64,000 nucleotides of DNA from Gammaproteobacteria bacterium (GCA_018825965.1 JAHKAA010000011.1:62001-126000); one strand, 5' to 3'; positions 37,736-48,494 are shown, numbered from the stretch's first letter. Notes: generated by a model from the sequence alone, not told the origin. A program made the numbers and translations.

Positions 37736-40204
37736 GTGTTTTTAAATCGAATATATGCGAAATACACGTTATTGTGCTGGTTTGTCGGATTTATTGTTTT
37801 ACCTGTAGCAGTTGGACTTTTTTATGGCTACTCCGTACTTTCTACCAGTCTTCCTCAATCCAGGGGGGTGGTACAGTCGGAGCATGTAACAGTTCCAGTT
37901 AAACTATCGAGAAGTCAACAAGGTGTAGTCGATATAAAAGCATCAACTGACCGGGATGCTTTTTTTGCGATGGGCTACGCTCATGCTCAGGATAGATTGT
38001 GGCAACTTGAAATACAGCGCAGAATGGCAAGTGGACAGTTAAGTGAGATATTTGGCAAATCGGCGCTTCAATTTGACATTTTCATTCGAACTTTGGGGAT
38101 TTATAAAGCTGCAGAGTCTTCCTGGAATGTGCAGAGTGACGAGGCTCAAGACTCGCTGAGGGCCTACTCGGAGGGTGTGAATGCATGGTTGGCTTCTGTG
38201 CCAACGTTACCTAGTGAATTCATTATTTTGAATGTATCTCCTCAGCCATGGAAACCCGTTGATTCGCTTGCCTGGATCAAGCTGTTTGCACTGAACATGG
38301 GGTCAAATTTCCAAGCCGAGTTGGACAATTACCTCTTGGCTGGCATATTAACTCCAGAACAGCTGAAATCATTCAATGTTTTATTAGACGCAAATCCGGA
38401 AACAGAAGCTGACCCGCAGGATGTACATCTTAATAGCTTGGCGTTGTTATCTGAATTTGGTGCTGCGTTGCAGCAGGAATGGAAAATTGGTGGCAGTGTT
38501 GTAGGAAGTAATGCCTGGGTGGTTTCAGGAGCACATACCGATAACCAAAAAGCAATGCTTGCAAATGATCCGCATCTGGCTCTCGATTTACCTTCTTTGT
38601 GGTATCCAGTAAAAATCAAAGGGGAAAAACTGGACGTATCCGGCATGAGCCTGGTTGGATTACCTTTAGTCTTGTTAGGCAGGAATCAAAACATTGCCTG
38701 GGGAGCTACCAATATGATGGCAGATACTCAGGATTTGTTTTTTGAGCGCCTGAGTACCAATGATCCCGAACTCTACCAGCAGGCAGGTCAGTGGAAAAAG
38801 ATGACGATTTCTGAAGAGTATATTCAGGTAAAAGCTGATTTTCCTGCTTTGTTAAGAGAGCCATTGGCACCAGTAAAAGTAACAATCCGACGCACGGAGA
38901 ATGGTCCTGTTATCACAGATCTTTTTGGTGAAATTGAGTATCCAATGTCTTTACGTTGGGTAGGTAACAGCGATGTAGATACTTCCTATGATGCTTTTCT
39001 GGCTCTGAACTATGCCCACGATTGGCACACCTTTAAGCAGGCAATGGCAGGACTGAACGCTCCGGCGATGAATATGCTCTATATAGATGCTGATAATAAT
39101 ATAGGGCATCTGGCTGCCGGTAAGGTGCCTGTAAGGCAAGAGGGAGAGGGCTTGTTTCCATTGAATGGGTGGCTGGAGAGCAGCCAATGGCAAGGGTTTA
39201 TACCAACTGAAGAAATGCCCCAGGAATTCAATCCTGAAAGAGGGTATTTTATCAATGCGAATAACAAGATTACATCCGCCGATTCCCCTCATTTTATTTC
39301 ACATTCGTGGGCAGAACCTGCGAGGTCTGAACGGATCAATCAGTTGATCAGTGAGAAGCTGGCTTCAGGTGAGAAACTATCAGTAGCTGACAGTATGGTT
39401 ATCCAATTGGATTTGGTTGATCGGCAGGCACTTAAGCTGTTACCTCACTTAGCCAATCTCAAGAGTACTGAACCACATTTAGTGAAAATGTTGGAGGAAA
39501 TACGTCAATGGGATGGTCGGGCCGATAAAGATAGTTCTGCAGCCGTTGTTTTCTACACTTGGGTTCACTATATGCGTACTCAATTATTTGCTGATAAGTT
39601 GTCCAGTGGATGGAACAAGAAAAATTTGAACTCAAGACTTGGGTACATAGTAAAGAATACCTCAATGAGCCAGGTTCTTAATGCGCTTGAAAGTAAGTCT
39701 GTTGATTGGTGTGATAATACTAAAACCCCAGTAGTCGAAGACTGTGAACAAATAAAACTGAATGCGCTCAGGACATCTTTTGAAGATATCAGCCAGCTGT
39801 TAGGGGAAAACGCAGAAGATTGGCGTTGGTCTGATGTTCATCATGTATTGTTCGACCATCAGCCATTTAGCAATATCAAAGGACTAGACTTTCTTTATGA
39901 GAGAAGAGTTCCTCATGTTGGTTCACCAAACAGCATCAATTTGTCCAATGCCAGCTTTGACCGTAAACAAGGTTTTACCCAGTCCTACGGAGCTGGATTT
40001 CGACAAATTATGCAGGTTGGGACAACTGCTCCAGTTCATATGTATATAAACTCGACGGGGCAGTCAGGAAATGCCCTCAGTCGGTATTATGACGACATGG
40101 TTGAACCTTATATAAACGGAGAGTACTTCAGGATGTCTGATGACATTAGTGACAATAAACACGAGTTAGAACTGTTGCCCGAAGCAACGAGGGAAAACAA
40201 ATAA
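37736..40204 (+). CDS. Penicillin-acylase/PvdQ-type N-terminal nucleophile amidohydrolase
   Basis: An 822-residue precursor from a GTG start (AAGGA 7 bases upstream). An N-terminal membrane or signal segment (LLCWFVGFIVLPVAVGLFYG) directs it to the periplasm. The alpha-chain part has the RDAFFAMGYAHAQDRLWQLE segment. Self-cleavage is expected between Gly257 and Ser258 in VVGSNAWVVSG, leaving Ser258 as the nucleophile of the beta chain; NDPHLALDLPSLWYPV follows. PvdQ removes the fatty acyl group from pyoverdine precursors after export. Here the next gene is a PvdE/SyrD-like exporter whose start overlaps this stop (TAATG), so deacylation of an exported precursor is the likely job. Quorum-signal acylase is an alternative. 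Confidence 0.85.
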   Translation: MFLNRIYAKYTLLCWFVGFIVLPVAVGLFYGYSVLSTSLPQSRGVVQSEHVTVPVKLSRSQQGVVDIKASTDRDAFFAMGYAHAQDRLWQLEIQRRMASGQLSEIFGKSALQFDIFIRTLGIYKAAESSWNVQSDEAQDSLRAYSEGVNAWLASVPTLPSEFIILNVSPQPWKPVDSLAWIKLFALNMGSNFQAELDNYLLAGILTPEQLKSFNVLLDANPETEADPQDVHLNSLALLSEFGAALQQEWKIGGSVVGSNAWVVSGAHTDNQKAMLANDPHLALDLPSLWYPVKIKGEKLDVSGMSLVGLPLVLLGRNQNIAWGATNMMADTQDLFFERLSTNDPELYQQAGQWKKMTISEEYIQVKADFPALLREPLAPVKVTIRRTENGPVITDLFGEIEYPMSLRWVGNSDVDTSYDAFLALNYAHDWHTFKQAMAGLNAPAMNMLYIDADNNIGHLAAGKVPVRQEGEGLFPLNGWLESSQWQGFIPTEEMPQEFNPERGYFINANNKITSADSPHFISHSWAEPARSERINQLISEKLASGEKLSVADSMVIQLDLVDRQALKLLPHLANLKSTEPHLVKMLEEIRQWDGRADKDSSAAVVFYTWVHYMRTQLFADKLSSGWNKKNLNSRLGYIVKNTSMSQVLNALESKSVDWCDNTKTPVVEDCEQIKLNALRTSFEDISQLLGENAEDWRWSDVHHVLFDHQPFSNIKGLDFLYERRVPHVGSPNSINLSNASFDRKQGFTQSYGAGFRQIMQVGTTAPVHMYINSTGQSGNALSRYYDDMVEPYINGEYFRMSDDISDNKHELELLPEATRENK

Positions 40205-41943
40205 TGTCATTGTTCTCAATTTTAATAAAAACATCAGCCCGGAGAGTCCTGCTTTCGTTACTTACAGGGCTTCTTGCAGGTATTCTTTATACATTGTTGA
40301 TTCCATTGGTAACTAATAGCTATGTAAATAATGAAGGGTTTGAAGTTCTAAACCCACAAGTTAATACATTCTTTGGAATGACAGTAAGTAATTACAAATT
40401 AGCAGCGTTGTTTTTGTTTTCTTGTCTGTGTATTTATTTATCAAGAACGATATCTCAAACTATGTTGATTTGGGTTGTGATCGATGCTACTTCAAATCTA
40501 AGACGTACTTACTTTGAGCGAATTATCAGATCGCCATTGGCGAAATTAGAGCAGGTTGGTTCAGCACGTTTGATTGCTTCAATCACCACAGATGTGCGCA
40601 GTATTTTAGATGGTGCACAACGTATCCCTGATATTCTGATTAGTTCGGTCAGTATTCTAGGGATGATGTTGTTTATTCTTTATCTCAATACTGATGTTTT
40701 CTATTTTATATTTGGTGCTGTTGCTTTTGGAATTGTATCATTTTTTCTGCCAGTTATTCTGGGTAACAAATTTTTCCGTAAAGCCAGGGAAAGTGTAGAT
40801 CATCTACATGAGGCAATCAAAGGTAACATATATGGTATTAAAGAATTAAAGTTGTGTGCAGAGAAAAGAAAAAATTACTTAGAAAACGTGCTATTTAAAG
40901 TTGAAGGCGAGGTAAGGTCAGCTAATAAAAAAGGCTCTGGCATCCTAAGTGTCGCAGTCAATTATGGAGAGATGATTAGCTTTTTCGTCATAGGGTATAT
41001 TACTTATATATTTATTAACTACCACGCTATCAGTGTAGAAGAAATCATGGCTGTGGTTATGGTGCTGCTTTATTTGACTGGGCCTATATCCATTATTATG
41101 CAGGCTGTCCCAGAATTGATGGTTGCTAATGTATCTTTGCGTAAACTGGAAAATTTATTTTCTGAACTTTCAGAAGAGAAACTCGATGAGACTGTTAAAA
41201 CTATCGCTGATTGGGACCGCCTTACCTTTTCAAATATTAACTACAGCTACGAGAGTAAAATAGAAAAATTTTCAGAGAAAATGGGAGCTGCCGCTATAGT
41301 GCAGGACAACGAAATATTTACAGTAGGTCCACTGAACTTTGAAATGAAACGTGGAGAGGTGACTTTTATTGTAGGCGGCAATGGTTCGGGCAAATCCACA
41401 TTGGCGAAGCTGTTGACTGGGCATTACATTTCTCAGGAGGGAGGTATTCACTTGGGAGATACAAAAATAGATAGTGATACGCTCATTAGTTACAGGCACC
41501 AAGTTTCAGCTATATTTACCGATTATTATTTGTTTGATCAACTTTTGGGGAATGTCAGTGATCCGGAGCAAGTGGCGGATTATATGCGTTTACTGAAGAT
41601 TGATGAAAAAGTCAGTATTGTGAACGGCAAGTTTTCAACGTTGTCACTATCTGACGGGCAGCGTAAACGTTTAGCGTTGTTAATATCTTTCCTGGAAGAT
41701 AAAGATATTTATTTATTTGATGAATGGGCGGCTGACCAAGACCCTATTTTTAAAGATGTATTCTACCAAACTATTTTACAGAGCCTTAGAGATAAAAATA
41801 AACTTATTATAGTTATTAGTCATGATGACCGTTATTTCTATGTCGCTGACCAGATCTTGACGATGGAGCGGGGGAAATTAATTGATGTCTGGAAAAAGCC
41901 AGCCACCCTACTCAATGAATCATTAGTCGAAGAACTAACCTGA
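40204..41943 (+). CDS. Cyclic-peptide ABC exporter, PvdE/SyrD family
   Basis: A 579-residue half-transporter with an N-terminal six-helix membrane domain (about residues 1-310) and a C-terminal ATPase. Walker A is GGNGSGKST, the signature is LSDGQRKR and Walker B leads into YLFDEWAADQDP, the wording typical of the PvdE/SyrD group, which exports nonribosomal peptides or their precursors to the periplasm. It acts as a homodimer in the inner membrane. It is translationally coupled to the acylase gene and followed 61 bases later by the first NRPS gene. Confidence 0.9.
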   Translation: MSLFSILIKTSARRVLLSLLTGLLAGILYTLLIPLVTNSYVNNEGFEVLNPQVNTFFGMTVSNYKLAALFLFSCLCIYLSRTISQTMLIWVVIDATSNLRRTYFERIIRSPLAKLEQVGSARLIASITTDVRSILDGAQRIPDILISSVSILGMMLFILYLNTDVFYFIFGAVAFGIVSFFLPVILGNKFFRKARESVDHLHEAIKGNIYGIKELKLCAEKRKNYLENVLFKVEGEVRSANKKGSGILSVAVNYGEMISFFVIGYITYIFINYHAISVEEIMAVVMVLLYLTGPISIIMQAVPELMVANVSLRKLENLFSELSEEKLDETVKTIADWDRLTFSNINYSYESKIEKFSEKMGAAAIVQDNEIFTVGPLNFEMKRGEVTFIVGGNGSGKSTLAKLLTGHYISQEGGIHLGDTKIDSDTLISYRHQVSAIFTDYYLFDQLLGNVSDPEQVADYMRLLKIDEKVSIVNGKFSTLSLSDGQRKRLALLISFLEDKDIYLFDEWAADQDPIFKDVFYQTILQSLRDKNKLIIVISHDDRYFYVADQILTMERGKLIDVWKKPATLLNESLVEELT

Positions 41944-42004
41944 ATAGTATGTTTATGACTCTCAACCTTTGTAGACTTCAAGAGTAACTACAGGACGTTT
42001 ATTT

Positions 42005-45000
42005 ATGCGACCCAAGTGCGTGTTTGATTTAACTTTAACTCAAAAAGATATTTATCTTGATCAGCTCTCTAATCCGAAAAGCCCCTTGTATAATGTTGGG
42101 GGATATATCCAGATGAGCAATATTCTTGTGCAGCCCTTAATGGCAGCACACCAGAAATTGGTGGAAGGGGACGATATTTTTGGTTTGCGGATTCTGGCGA
42201 GTAATCAGAAGCAATATATTAGTAGCCAGAGAAGCACAGAGTTACCGCTTATAGATTTTAGTGCTGAAACCGTCCCAAAGCAGGTCGCCTTAGAGTGGCT
42301 GTGCGAGTTATTTGAAACTCCACTTGAGTTTAGCGATTGTGAACTGTTTAAGGCCGCATTGCTTAAAATTGACGATGATACTTTCTGGTATGTAGGGTTT
42401 GCCCATCATCTGATGATGGACGGGTGGGGGTTTTCAAATTGGGCGCGTCGTCTGGGTCAGTTGTATAACGGAGAGGCAACATATCAACCACAAGCTGATG
42501 AATGGCAGGATGTGGTAAGCAAGGATCTGGATTATCTGATCAGCAAAAAGTATCAGGATAGTCGTCAGTACTGGTTGGAGCAAAAGGGGCTTAAAACAGA
42601 AAAATTCCTGACGCCTTACAACCGTTTTAAATCTAAACATGGTGCAGTTTCGGTGAGCAGGCGAGAGATCTATCCGTTGACTAAATTGCAGTCTTTGAAA
42701 GCGGCTGAATTTGCAAAACAAAGTTCTGTCGGTGTTGCTCAGGTTTTTCTGGGGCTGATAAGCAGTTATTTTTCAAATACGTATGACCGTACTGAATTGG
42801 TGTTTGGTTTGCCAGCGCACAACCGTCAAAACGCACAACAAAAAAGTATGCTCGGAGTATTTACCAGTGTAAGTCCAACGGTTGTCAATATACCGGCCGA
42901 TATCAACTTCCTGCAATTAGTACGTCAAATATATCAGCAACAACGTCGAGACTTGAGGCACCAGCGTTATCCAATTGGTCATATGGTCAATGATTTAGAG
43001 CAAACGGCGGGGCATAAGTCGCTTTATGAAGTTGGCTACAACTACCTAAAGCTAGATAGTCAGTTGCTATTTGAGGGCAAGTCGGCTGAGCTGGTTTATT
43101 TGAGTCATAACCATGAAGTAACCCCGCTCATGATTACTGTATGGGAGTATGGTGAAACTCAGCAGATTGAACTTAAAATGGATTATAACGATGCTTATTT
43201 TAATCAATATGAGGTACAACTGCTGGGTAAGCGACTTTCCTTTTTATTAGACCGTTTACTCAATGAACCTGAGAAGGCAATTTCTGATATTGGTGTGCTA
43301 CCTGAAGAAGAACATCAGGAAGTAGTTGAAAATAAGGGAACGCAAGTTGATTTTGGTCATGATCGTTTGATGCATGAGTTGTTTATCGAGCAGGCGAAAG
43401 GTACACCAGACCAGCTCGCAGTGATATTTGAATCTCAAACTCACGGCTTGCAACAACTAACCTATAAAGCGATTGATGAGCAAAGTAATCAGTTAGCTCA
43501 TTATCTTCGGGAGCAAGGGGTATCCTGCAATTCGTTAGTGGGTATTGCTATGGAACGCTCTGTAGAAATGGTCGTATCTATCATGGCGATCCTGAAAGCA
43601 GGTGGTGCTTATGTTCCAATTGATACAAGCTATCCACAAAAGCGTATAGACTACATTCTTGAAGACAGCCAAATCAGGTTATTACTAACCCAATCTCATT
43701 TAGCAGCGCAATTTCCTCAAGCCGATATACAGTGCATTGTACTTGACACAATGGTGCAAACTCTCGCCGGATATTCGATTGTTACTCCAGACAAACTCTC
43801 CCAATCTTCTTCTGACCTGGCGTATGTTATTTATACATCTGGTTCTACTGGGCAGCCCAAAGGAGTATTGGTTGAACATAGGGCATTGCTTAATCGCATT
43901 GACTGGATGCAGAAAAGTTACAGTCTGGATTCTCGGGATCGTGTCTTGCAAAAAACTCCCTATAGCTTCGATGTATCTGTCTGGGAATTTGTATGGACGT
44001 TAGGCTATGGAGCAACGCTGGTTGTAGCTAAGCCGGACGGTCATAAAGATCCTCAGTATCTGGCCGCATTAATTGACCGGCATAAGGTATCTCGCCTGCA
44101 TTTTGTACCGTCAATGTTGAATGCTTATCTGGAAACTCAGACGTTTGGCTCAAGCGTCCGGCAAGTGTACTGTAGCGGTGAGCAGTTAGGCAGCCACATT
44201 GCCAAAACACTGCAAAAAAAAGCCGCACACGTGCAAATACACAACCTCTATGGGCCTACGGAAGCTGCTATTGATGTCAGTTATTTCGATTGCCGGTATA
44301 TGGATGAACACGCTGAAGTGCCAATCGGAAAACCCATACAAAACATCAAATTGCTTATACTTAATAAACACCTGAAACCTTGTCCTATAGGTGTACCAGG
44401 GGAGTTACATATTGGCGGCATAGGTTTAGCCAGAGGCTATTTGAATAAACCGGAACTAACCGCTCAAACATTTGTTGCTGATCCGTTCAGTGACGATCCA
44501 TTGGCTCGTTTATACAAAACGGGTGACTTGGCCCGGATGCTACCAGACAAAAATCTGATGTTCTTAAGCCGCTTAGATTCTCAGGTTAAAATAAATGGCA
44601 TTCGTATTGAAGTTGGCGAAATTGAAGTTGCTCTGGCGAAACTGAAAGGGATCTCACAAGCTGTTGTACTGAAAGTGGAAGATCGCTTAGTTGCTTACCT
44701 TGCCAGTTCTGAACTGACAGCACCAAAACCGACTCAACTACGTGAGCAACTGATTAAATATGTACCTGTTTCCTGGTTTCCTCAGGCATTTATTATGCTT
44801 CCTGAAATTCCACTGACATCAAATGGTAAGGTTGATCAACGTGCTTTGCGGGCGATCCCCGTAGTGTCAAATATGGAACATAGACATATTACTCCTGCAA
44901 CAACCGACAGTGAGAAAACCCTGACAAGAATATGGGGTGAAGTATTAAAACTAGACGAAGTCGGAATACAAGAGAATTTTTTTGAACTGGGGGGCGATTC

Positions 45001-45208
45001 TATGATGGCTGTGAGAGTTGTCGCATTTGCCGCCCAGTCAGGTATGGTTTTGTCCGTTGCTGATATCTTTGATTTCCCAACCGTTGAGTCTCTGGCTAAA
45101 ACACTGCAAGTGAGTACTAAGGGAAGAGAAGAGACCATCAAAATGGAAGAGTCTGCCTTTGATATGTTGTCCGAGGATGACTTGTCTTTGTTATTTGCAT
45201 CAGAGTAA
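42005..45208 (+). CDS. Single-module NRPS, C-A-T, Ser-type pocket
   Basis: 1067 residues. The condensation domain (about 1-430) has an intact HHLMMDG at 134. It is N-terminal in the first synthetase gene, so it may be a starter C domain adding an acyl chain, which would fit the acylase. The A domain (about 455-965) has VIYTSGSTGQPKGV, YGPTEAAID, YKTGDL and NGKVDQR; its pocket reads D-V-W-H-Y-S-L-I-D-K, close to the published Ser codes. The carrier Ser is S999 in FFELGGDSMMAV, an LGGDS form often seen before epimerases, though none follows. The tail FDMLSEDDLSLLFASE looks like a C-terminal docking segment. Confidence 0.92.
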   Translation: MRPKCVFDLTLTQKDIYLDQLSNPKSPLYNVGGYIQMSNILVQPLMAAHQKLVEGDDIFGLRILASNQKQYISSQRSTELPLIDFSAETVPKQVALEWLCELFETPLEFSDCELFKAALLKIDDDTFWYVGFAHHLMMDGWGFSNWARRLGQLYNGEATYQPQADEWQDVVSKDLDYLISKKYQDSRQYWLEQKGLKTEKFLTPYNRFKSKHGAVSVSRREIYPLTKLQSLKAAEFAKQSSVGVAQVFLGLISSYFSNTYDRTELVFGLPAHNRQNAQQKSMLGVFTSVSPTVVNIPADINFLQLVRQIYQQQRRDLRHQRYPIGHMVNDLEQTAGHKSLYEVGYNYLKLDSQLLFEGKSAELVYLSHNHEVTPLMITVWEYGETQQIELKMDYNDAYFNQYEVQLLGKRLSFLLDRLLNEPEKAISDIGVLPEEEHQEVVENKGTQVDFGHDRLMHELFIEQAKGTPDQLAVIFESQTHGLQQLTYKAIDEQSNQLAHYLREQGVSCNSLVGIAMERSVEMVVSIMAILKAGGAYVPIDTSYPQKRIDYILEDSQIRLLLTQSHLAAQFPQADIQCIVLDTMVQTLAGYSIVTPDKLSQSSSDLAYVIYTSGSTGQPKGVLVEHRALLNRIDWMQKSYSLDSRDRVLQKTPYSFDVSVWEFVWTLGYGATLVVAKPDGHKDPQYLAALIDRHKVSRLHFVPSMLNAYLETQTFGSSVRQVYCSGEQLGSHIAKTLQKKAAHVQIHNLYGPTEAAIDVSYFDCRYMDEHAEVPIGKPIQNIKLLILNKHLKPCPIGVPGELHIGGIGLARGYLNKPELTAQTFVADPFSDDPLARLYKTGDLARMLPDKNLMFLSRLDSQVKINGIRIEVGEIEVALAKLKGISQAVVLKVEDRLVAYLASSELTAPKPTQLREQLIKYVPVSWFPQAFIMLPEIPLTSNGKVDQRALRAIPVVSNMEHRHITPATTDSEKTLTRIWGEVLKLDEVGIQENFFELGGDSMMAVRVVAFAAQSGMVLSVADIFDFPTVESLAKTLQVSTKGREETIKMEESAFDMLSEDDLSLLFASE

Positions 45209-45248
45209 TTGAGCGTGGTGATTGAGTTGTTAACTTTGGAGATGTCTC

Positions 45249-48200
45249 GTGAGTCATAAAAATAAATTAGACATCGTTGATGCCTACCCTTTGAGCAAAT
45301 TACAAAACGGCATGTACTTTCACTACAATAGTGAAGTGGAGGAGGTACTCTATCACGATGTATTCAGCCTCAGGATCAGAACCTGCTGGGACGAACAAAA
45401 GTTCAGGCAGGCTATAGCTGCATTGTTATCCGACCACCCAGTGTTAAGAACCTCGTTTGAGTTCACCCGCTTTAGTCAACCTATGCAACTGGTGCATAGA
45501 ACCGGAGAAGTACGCTTCTCATACCTGGATCCAGAATTATCTGATGAAGAAGAATTAAGGTTGTTTATCAAACGGAAAATGGCCGCTTTGGAACAGCAGC
45601 CTTTTGATTTGCAGCAAAAAACTCAGATTCGCTTCACAGTGATTAAACTCGATGATAGTCAGTTCCAATTGCTTGTCGATGCCCATCATATGATCTTCGA
45701 TGGATGGAGTATGGCCACATCATTGACGGCATTGTTCAGATATTACTTATCGAACATGGGGTACCTCGGAGCATTTGATGTAACACGATACGATACATCT
45801 TTTAAGGATTTTGTTAAGTCAGAAATCAAAGAGCTGGAATCAGGAGAGTCTTCACAGTTCTGGAAGGATTATCTGAAAAATCATCTGTACCAGCCCCTGA
45901 CGATGAACGAACCAAGACAGGAATATGGTGTAAAGGCCCTGAAGATTTCTATCACTCCTTACATACATCATTTGAATGAACTGGCCCACAGTGAGAAAGT
46001 GAGTCTTAAGGATATATTGCTGGCAGTTCATTTGAGGGTTTGTGGGTTTATTCAAGGGAAGGCATATGGCAGCAGTGCTGTGGTTGCAAATGGAAGACTT
46101 GAAGTTCCGGGAAGTGACGAACTAGTCGGTTTGTTTGTCAACATGTTGCCGTTGTGTCTGCCGTTAAAATCACAAAGTTGGAGCGAGCTGATAAGTGCAG
46201 TCAGGCAAGAACAACAAAAGGTCATGCGCTACCGACGTTTTCCATTTCCTGAAATGGTTCGGGAGCATGGAACCCCTATCTGTGACATCAGCTTTAATTA
46301 TGTTCATTTTCATGTTTATGAAAAAATCCAAGGACTTGATTTTTTTCAGGTGCTGGACGGTGAGGTTAGTGAGAAGTCCAACTTTGTTCTGGCAACCACA
46401 TTCCATAAGGGAATTTCCGATACGCTTGATTTGATGCTGCAATATGACACTTCCATTATATCTGACCAGGACGCCCAACGTTTTGTTCGCTACTATCAAA
46501 ACGCATTGGTACAGCTCACTGAAGATGTAAAGGCTGACATCCTAATCCAATCTTTACTGTCCTATGAGGAACTGGCGCAGTTGGAGAACTTTAGTTGTCC
46601 CTCAATGGTTCAGACCTCAGGTAATGAACGTGTTCACAGATTATTTGAAGCCAAAGCTGCTCAGTGTGGTGAGAATGTTGCGCTGGTGTTTGAACAAAGG
46701 GAAATGACCTACCGACAACTGGAGGAGGCTTCAAATAGTCTGGCACATTATTTACGCAAAAAAGGTGTTGGCGCAGGTTCGACTGTAGGAATATGTCTGG
46801 AGCGATCTCCAGAAATGATCATCGCTGTTCTGGCCGTAATGAAGGCAGGAGCTGGCTATGTGCCAATGGATAATACTCATCCAGCACAAAGACTTGCATA
46901 TATTGCTCACGACAGTCGAATGACTTATTTGCTAAGGGATGTCATGAGTCCGTCTTTTGCAATAGCTGATGATATTGTTGTAATGGATATCAATGATATT
47001 TGTGCTGAGCAGGAAATGACCCCTTCGCCACCTCCACTACCTCTTGGGGTGGATGCCAATAGTGTATGTTATGTCGTTTATACTTCTGGTTCGACCGGTA
47101 CTCCAAAAGGAGTGTCAATGCCACACAGGGTATTGACCAATATGATCAATGCAATGCCGTTACAGTGTTCCCGGTTAGGCGAACCTTTGTCTATGTTGCA
47201 GTTTTCCTCTTTTGGCTTCGATATGTGCTTTACCGATATTTTTATGACGTTGTTCAGTGGAGGCTGCATGCGGTTAATAGATCGTGATATGCAGCGGAAT
47301 TTGCCGGAATTATGTCAATTGATTTCTAATGAAAACATCGAACGCCTCTACCTTCCATATGCAGTAGTACAATTATTTGCAGTGACCTGCCAGCAGCATT
47401 CATTCTCACTTCCATCACTCAAAGTAGTGATAAGTACAGCTGAGCAACTTCGGATTACACCTGAAATAAGACAGTTCTTTATTGATCATCCTGATTGCCA
47501 ATTAGTGAATCAATACGGGCCTTCAGAAACCAATGTCGTGACTGGTATGCAAATTGAAGGTGCAGTTTCTGAATGGCCAGATGTTCCTTCTATAGGCCGT
47601 TTTTTGGATAATGTTCAGGGGCTCGTGCTTGATCAAAATCAACAACTGGTACCTGTTGGAGTTGTTGGGGAGCTCTTTATCAAAGAGTTTGCTATTGCTG
47701 ATGGATACTTGAATCGTCCCGATTTAACCGCAGAGCGTTTCATCAAAGACCCATTTAATGATGCCGGCAACACACGTCTGTATCGGACAGGAGATTATGT
47801 TCGTTACTTACCTGACGGTAATCTGACATACATCGGTCGTATTGATGAACAAATTAAAATCCGTGGTTTACGTATAGAACTAGGGGAAATAGAGCATATT
47901 TTAGCCAAACAGGATAGGGTCATTGGCTCTGCTGTGATTGTTAGAGAAAACAAATCAGGAGAACGTCAGCTAATTGCTTATGTGGTCGCCAAAGAACAAT
48001 TACAAGATATGGATATAGCTGAATGGGTTGAAGCGGTAAAACAGGAATTACGGCTAGAGTTACCGAATTATATGGTTCCTGAACATTTTGTTTTGATGTC
48101 AGCATTGCCACTAACTGTCAATGGAAAGGTTGACCGCAAGGCATTGCTGGCACTATCTGGTCCCGATACTCAGCAGGTGTATTTAGCACCTGAAACGGGT

Positions 48201-48494
48201 TTGGAGCGAGCTGTTGCAGATATTTGGTCACAGGTTTTACGAGTACCTGTGGAAGATATTGGCCAATACAGTAATTTCTTTGAACTTGGAGGTCACTCAA
48301 TGCTGGTGACTCAAGTTGTTAGTTTGGTACGCCATAAATTGAGTCAGGAAGTGTCTATGCGCGCTTTATTTGATGCGCCCACGGTAAAGTCGTTCGCCCT
48401 GCGTATTGAGCAGGCCGACAGTGCTGCATTGATGCAAAATGTGATCGTTGCCCAAGTGGAAAATGAAATCGAGTATGAAGAAGGTGAAATGTAA
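45249..48494 (+). CDS. Single-module NRPS, C-A-T, specificity unclear
   Basis: 1081 residues from a GTG start (GGAG 7 bases upstream). The C domain starts DAYPLSKLQNGMYFHYN, a wording common in DCL or dual epimerising/condensing domains, with HHMIFDG at 146-152. The A domain (about 460-970) keeps VVYTSGSTGTPKGV, NQYGPSETN, YRTGDYV and NGKVDRK. Its pocket reads D-M-T-Y-I-T-Q-V-V-K by my alignment, which I cannot match to a known amino acid. The carrier Ser is S1017 in FFELGGHSMLV. The C-terminal tail is very acidic (VENEIEYEEGEM), the type bound by TubC-like docking domains, and the next protein begins with one. Its stop overlaps the next start (TAATG). Confidence 0.9.
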   Translation: MSHKNKLDIVDAYPLSKLQNGMYFHYNSEVEEVLYHDVFSLRIRTCWDEQKFRQAIAALLSDHPVLRTSFEFTRFSQPMQLVHRTGEVRFSYLDPELSDEEELRLFIKRKMAALEQQPFDLQQKTQIRFTVIKLDDSQFQLLVDAHHMIFDGWSMATSLTALFRYYLSNMGYLGAFDVTRYDTSFKDFVKSEIKELESGESSQFWKDYLKNHLYQPLTMNEPRQEYGVKALKISITPYIHHLNELAHSEKVSLKDILLAVHLRVCGFIQGKAYGSSAVVANGRLEVPGSDELVGLFVNMLPLCLPLKSQSWSELISAVRQEQQKVMRYRRFPFPEMVREHGTPICDISFNYVHFHVYEKIQGLDFFQVLDGEVSEKSNFVLATTFHKGISDTLDLMLQYDTSIISDQDAQRFVRYYQNALVQLTEDVKADILIQSLLSYEELAQLENFSCPSMVQTSGNERVHRLFEAKAAQCGENVALVFEQREMTYRQLEEASNSLAHYLRKKGVGAGSTVGICLERSPEMIIAVLAVMKAGAGYVPMDNTHPAQRLAYIAHDSRMTYLLRDVMSPSFAIADDIVVMDINDICAEQEMTPSPPPLPLGVDANSVCYVVYTSGSTGTPKGVSMPHRVLTNMINAMPLQCSRLGEPLSMLQFSSFGFDMCFTDIFMTLFSGGCMRLIDRDMQRNLPELCQLISNENIERLYLPYAVVQLFAVTCQQHSFSLPSLKVVISTAEQLRITPEIRQFFIDHPDCQLVNQYGPSETNVVTGMQIEGAVSEWPDVPSIGRFLDNVQGLVLDQNQQLVPVGVVGELFIKEFAIADGYLNRPDLTAERFIKDPFNDAGNTRLYRTGDYVRYLPDGNLTYIGRIDEQIKIRGLRIELGEIEHILAKQDRVIGSAVIVRENKSGERQLIAYVVAKEQLQDMDIAEWVEAVKQELRLELPNYMVPEHFVLMSALPLTVNGKVDRKALLALSGPDTQQVYLAPETGLERAVADIWSQVLRVPVEDIGQYSNFFELGGHSMLVTQVVSLVRHKLSQEVSMRALFDAPTVKSFALRIEQADSAALMQNVIVAQVENEIEYEEGEM

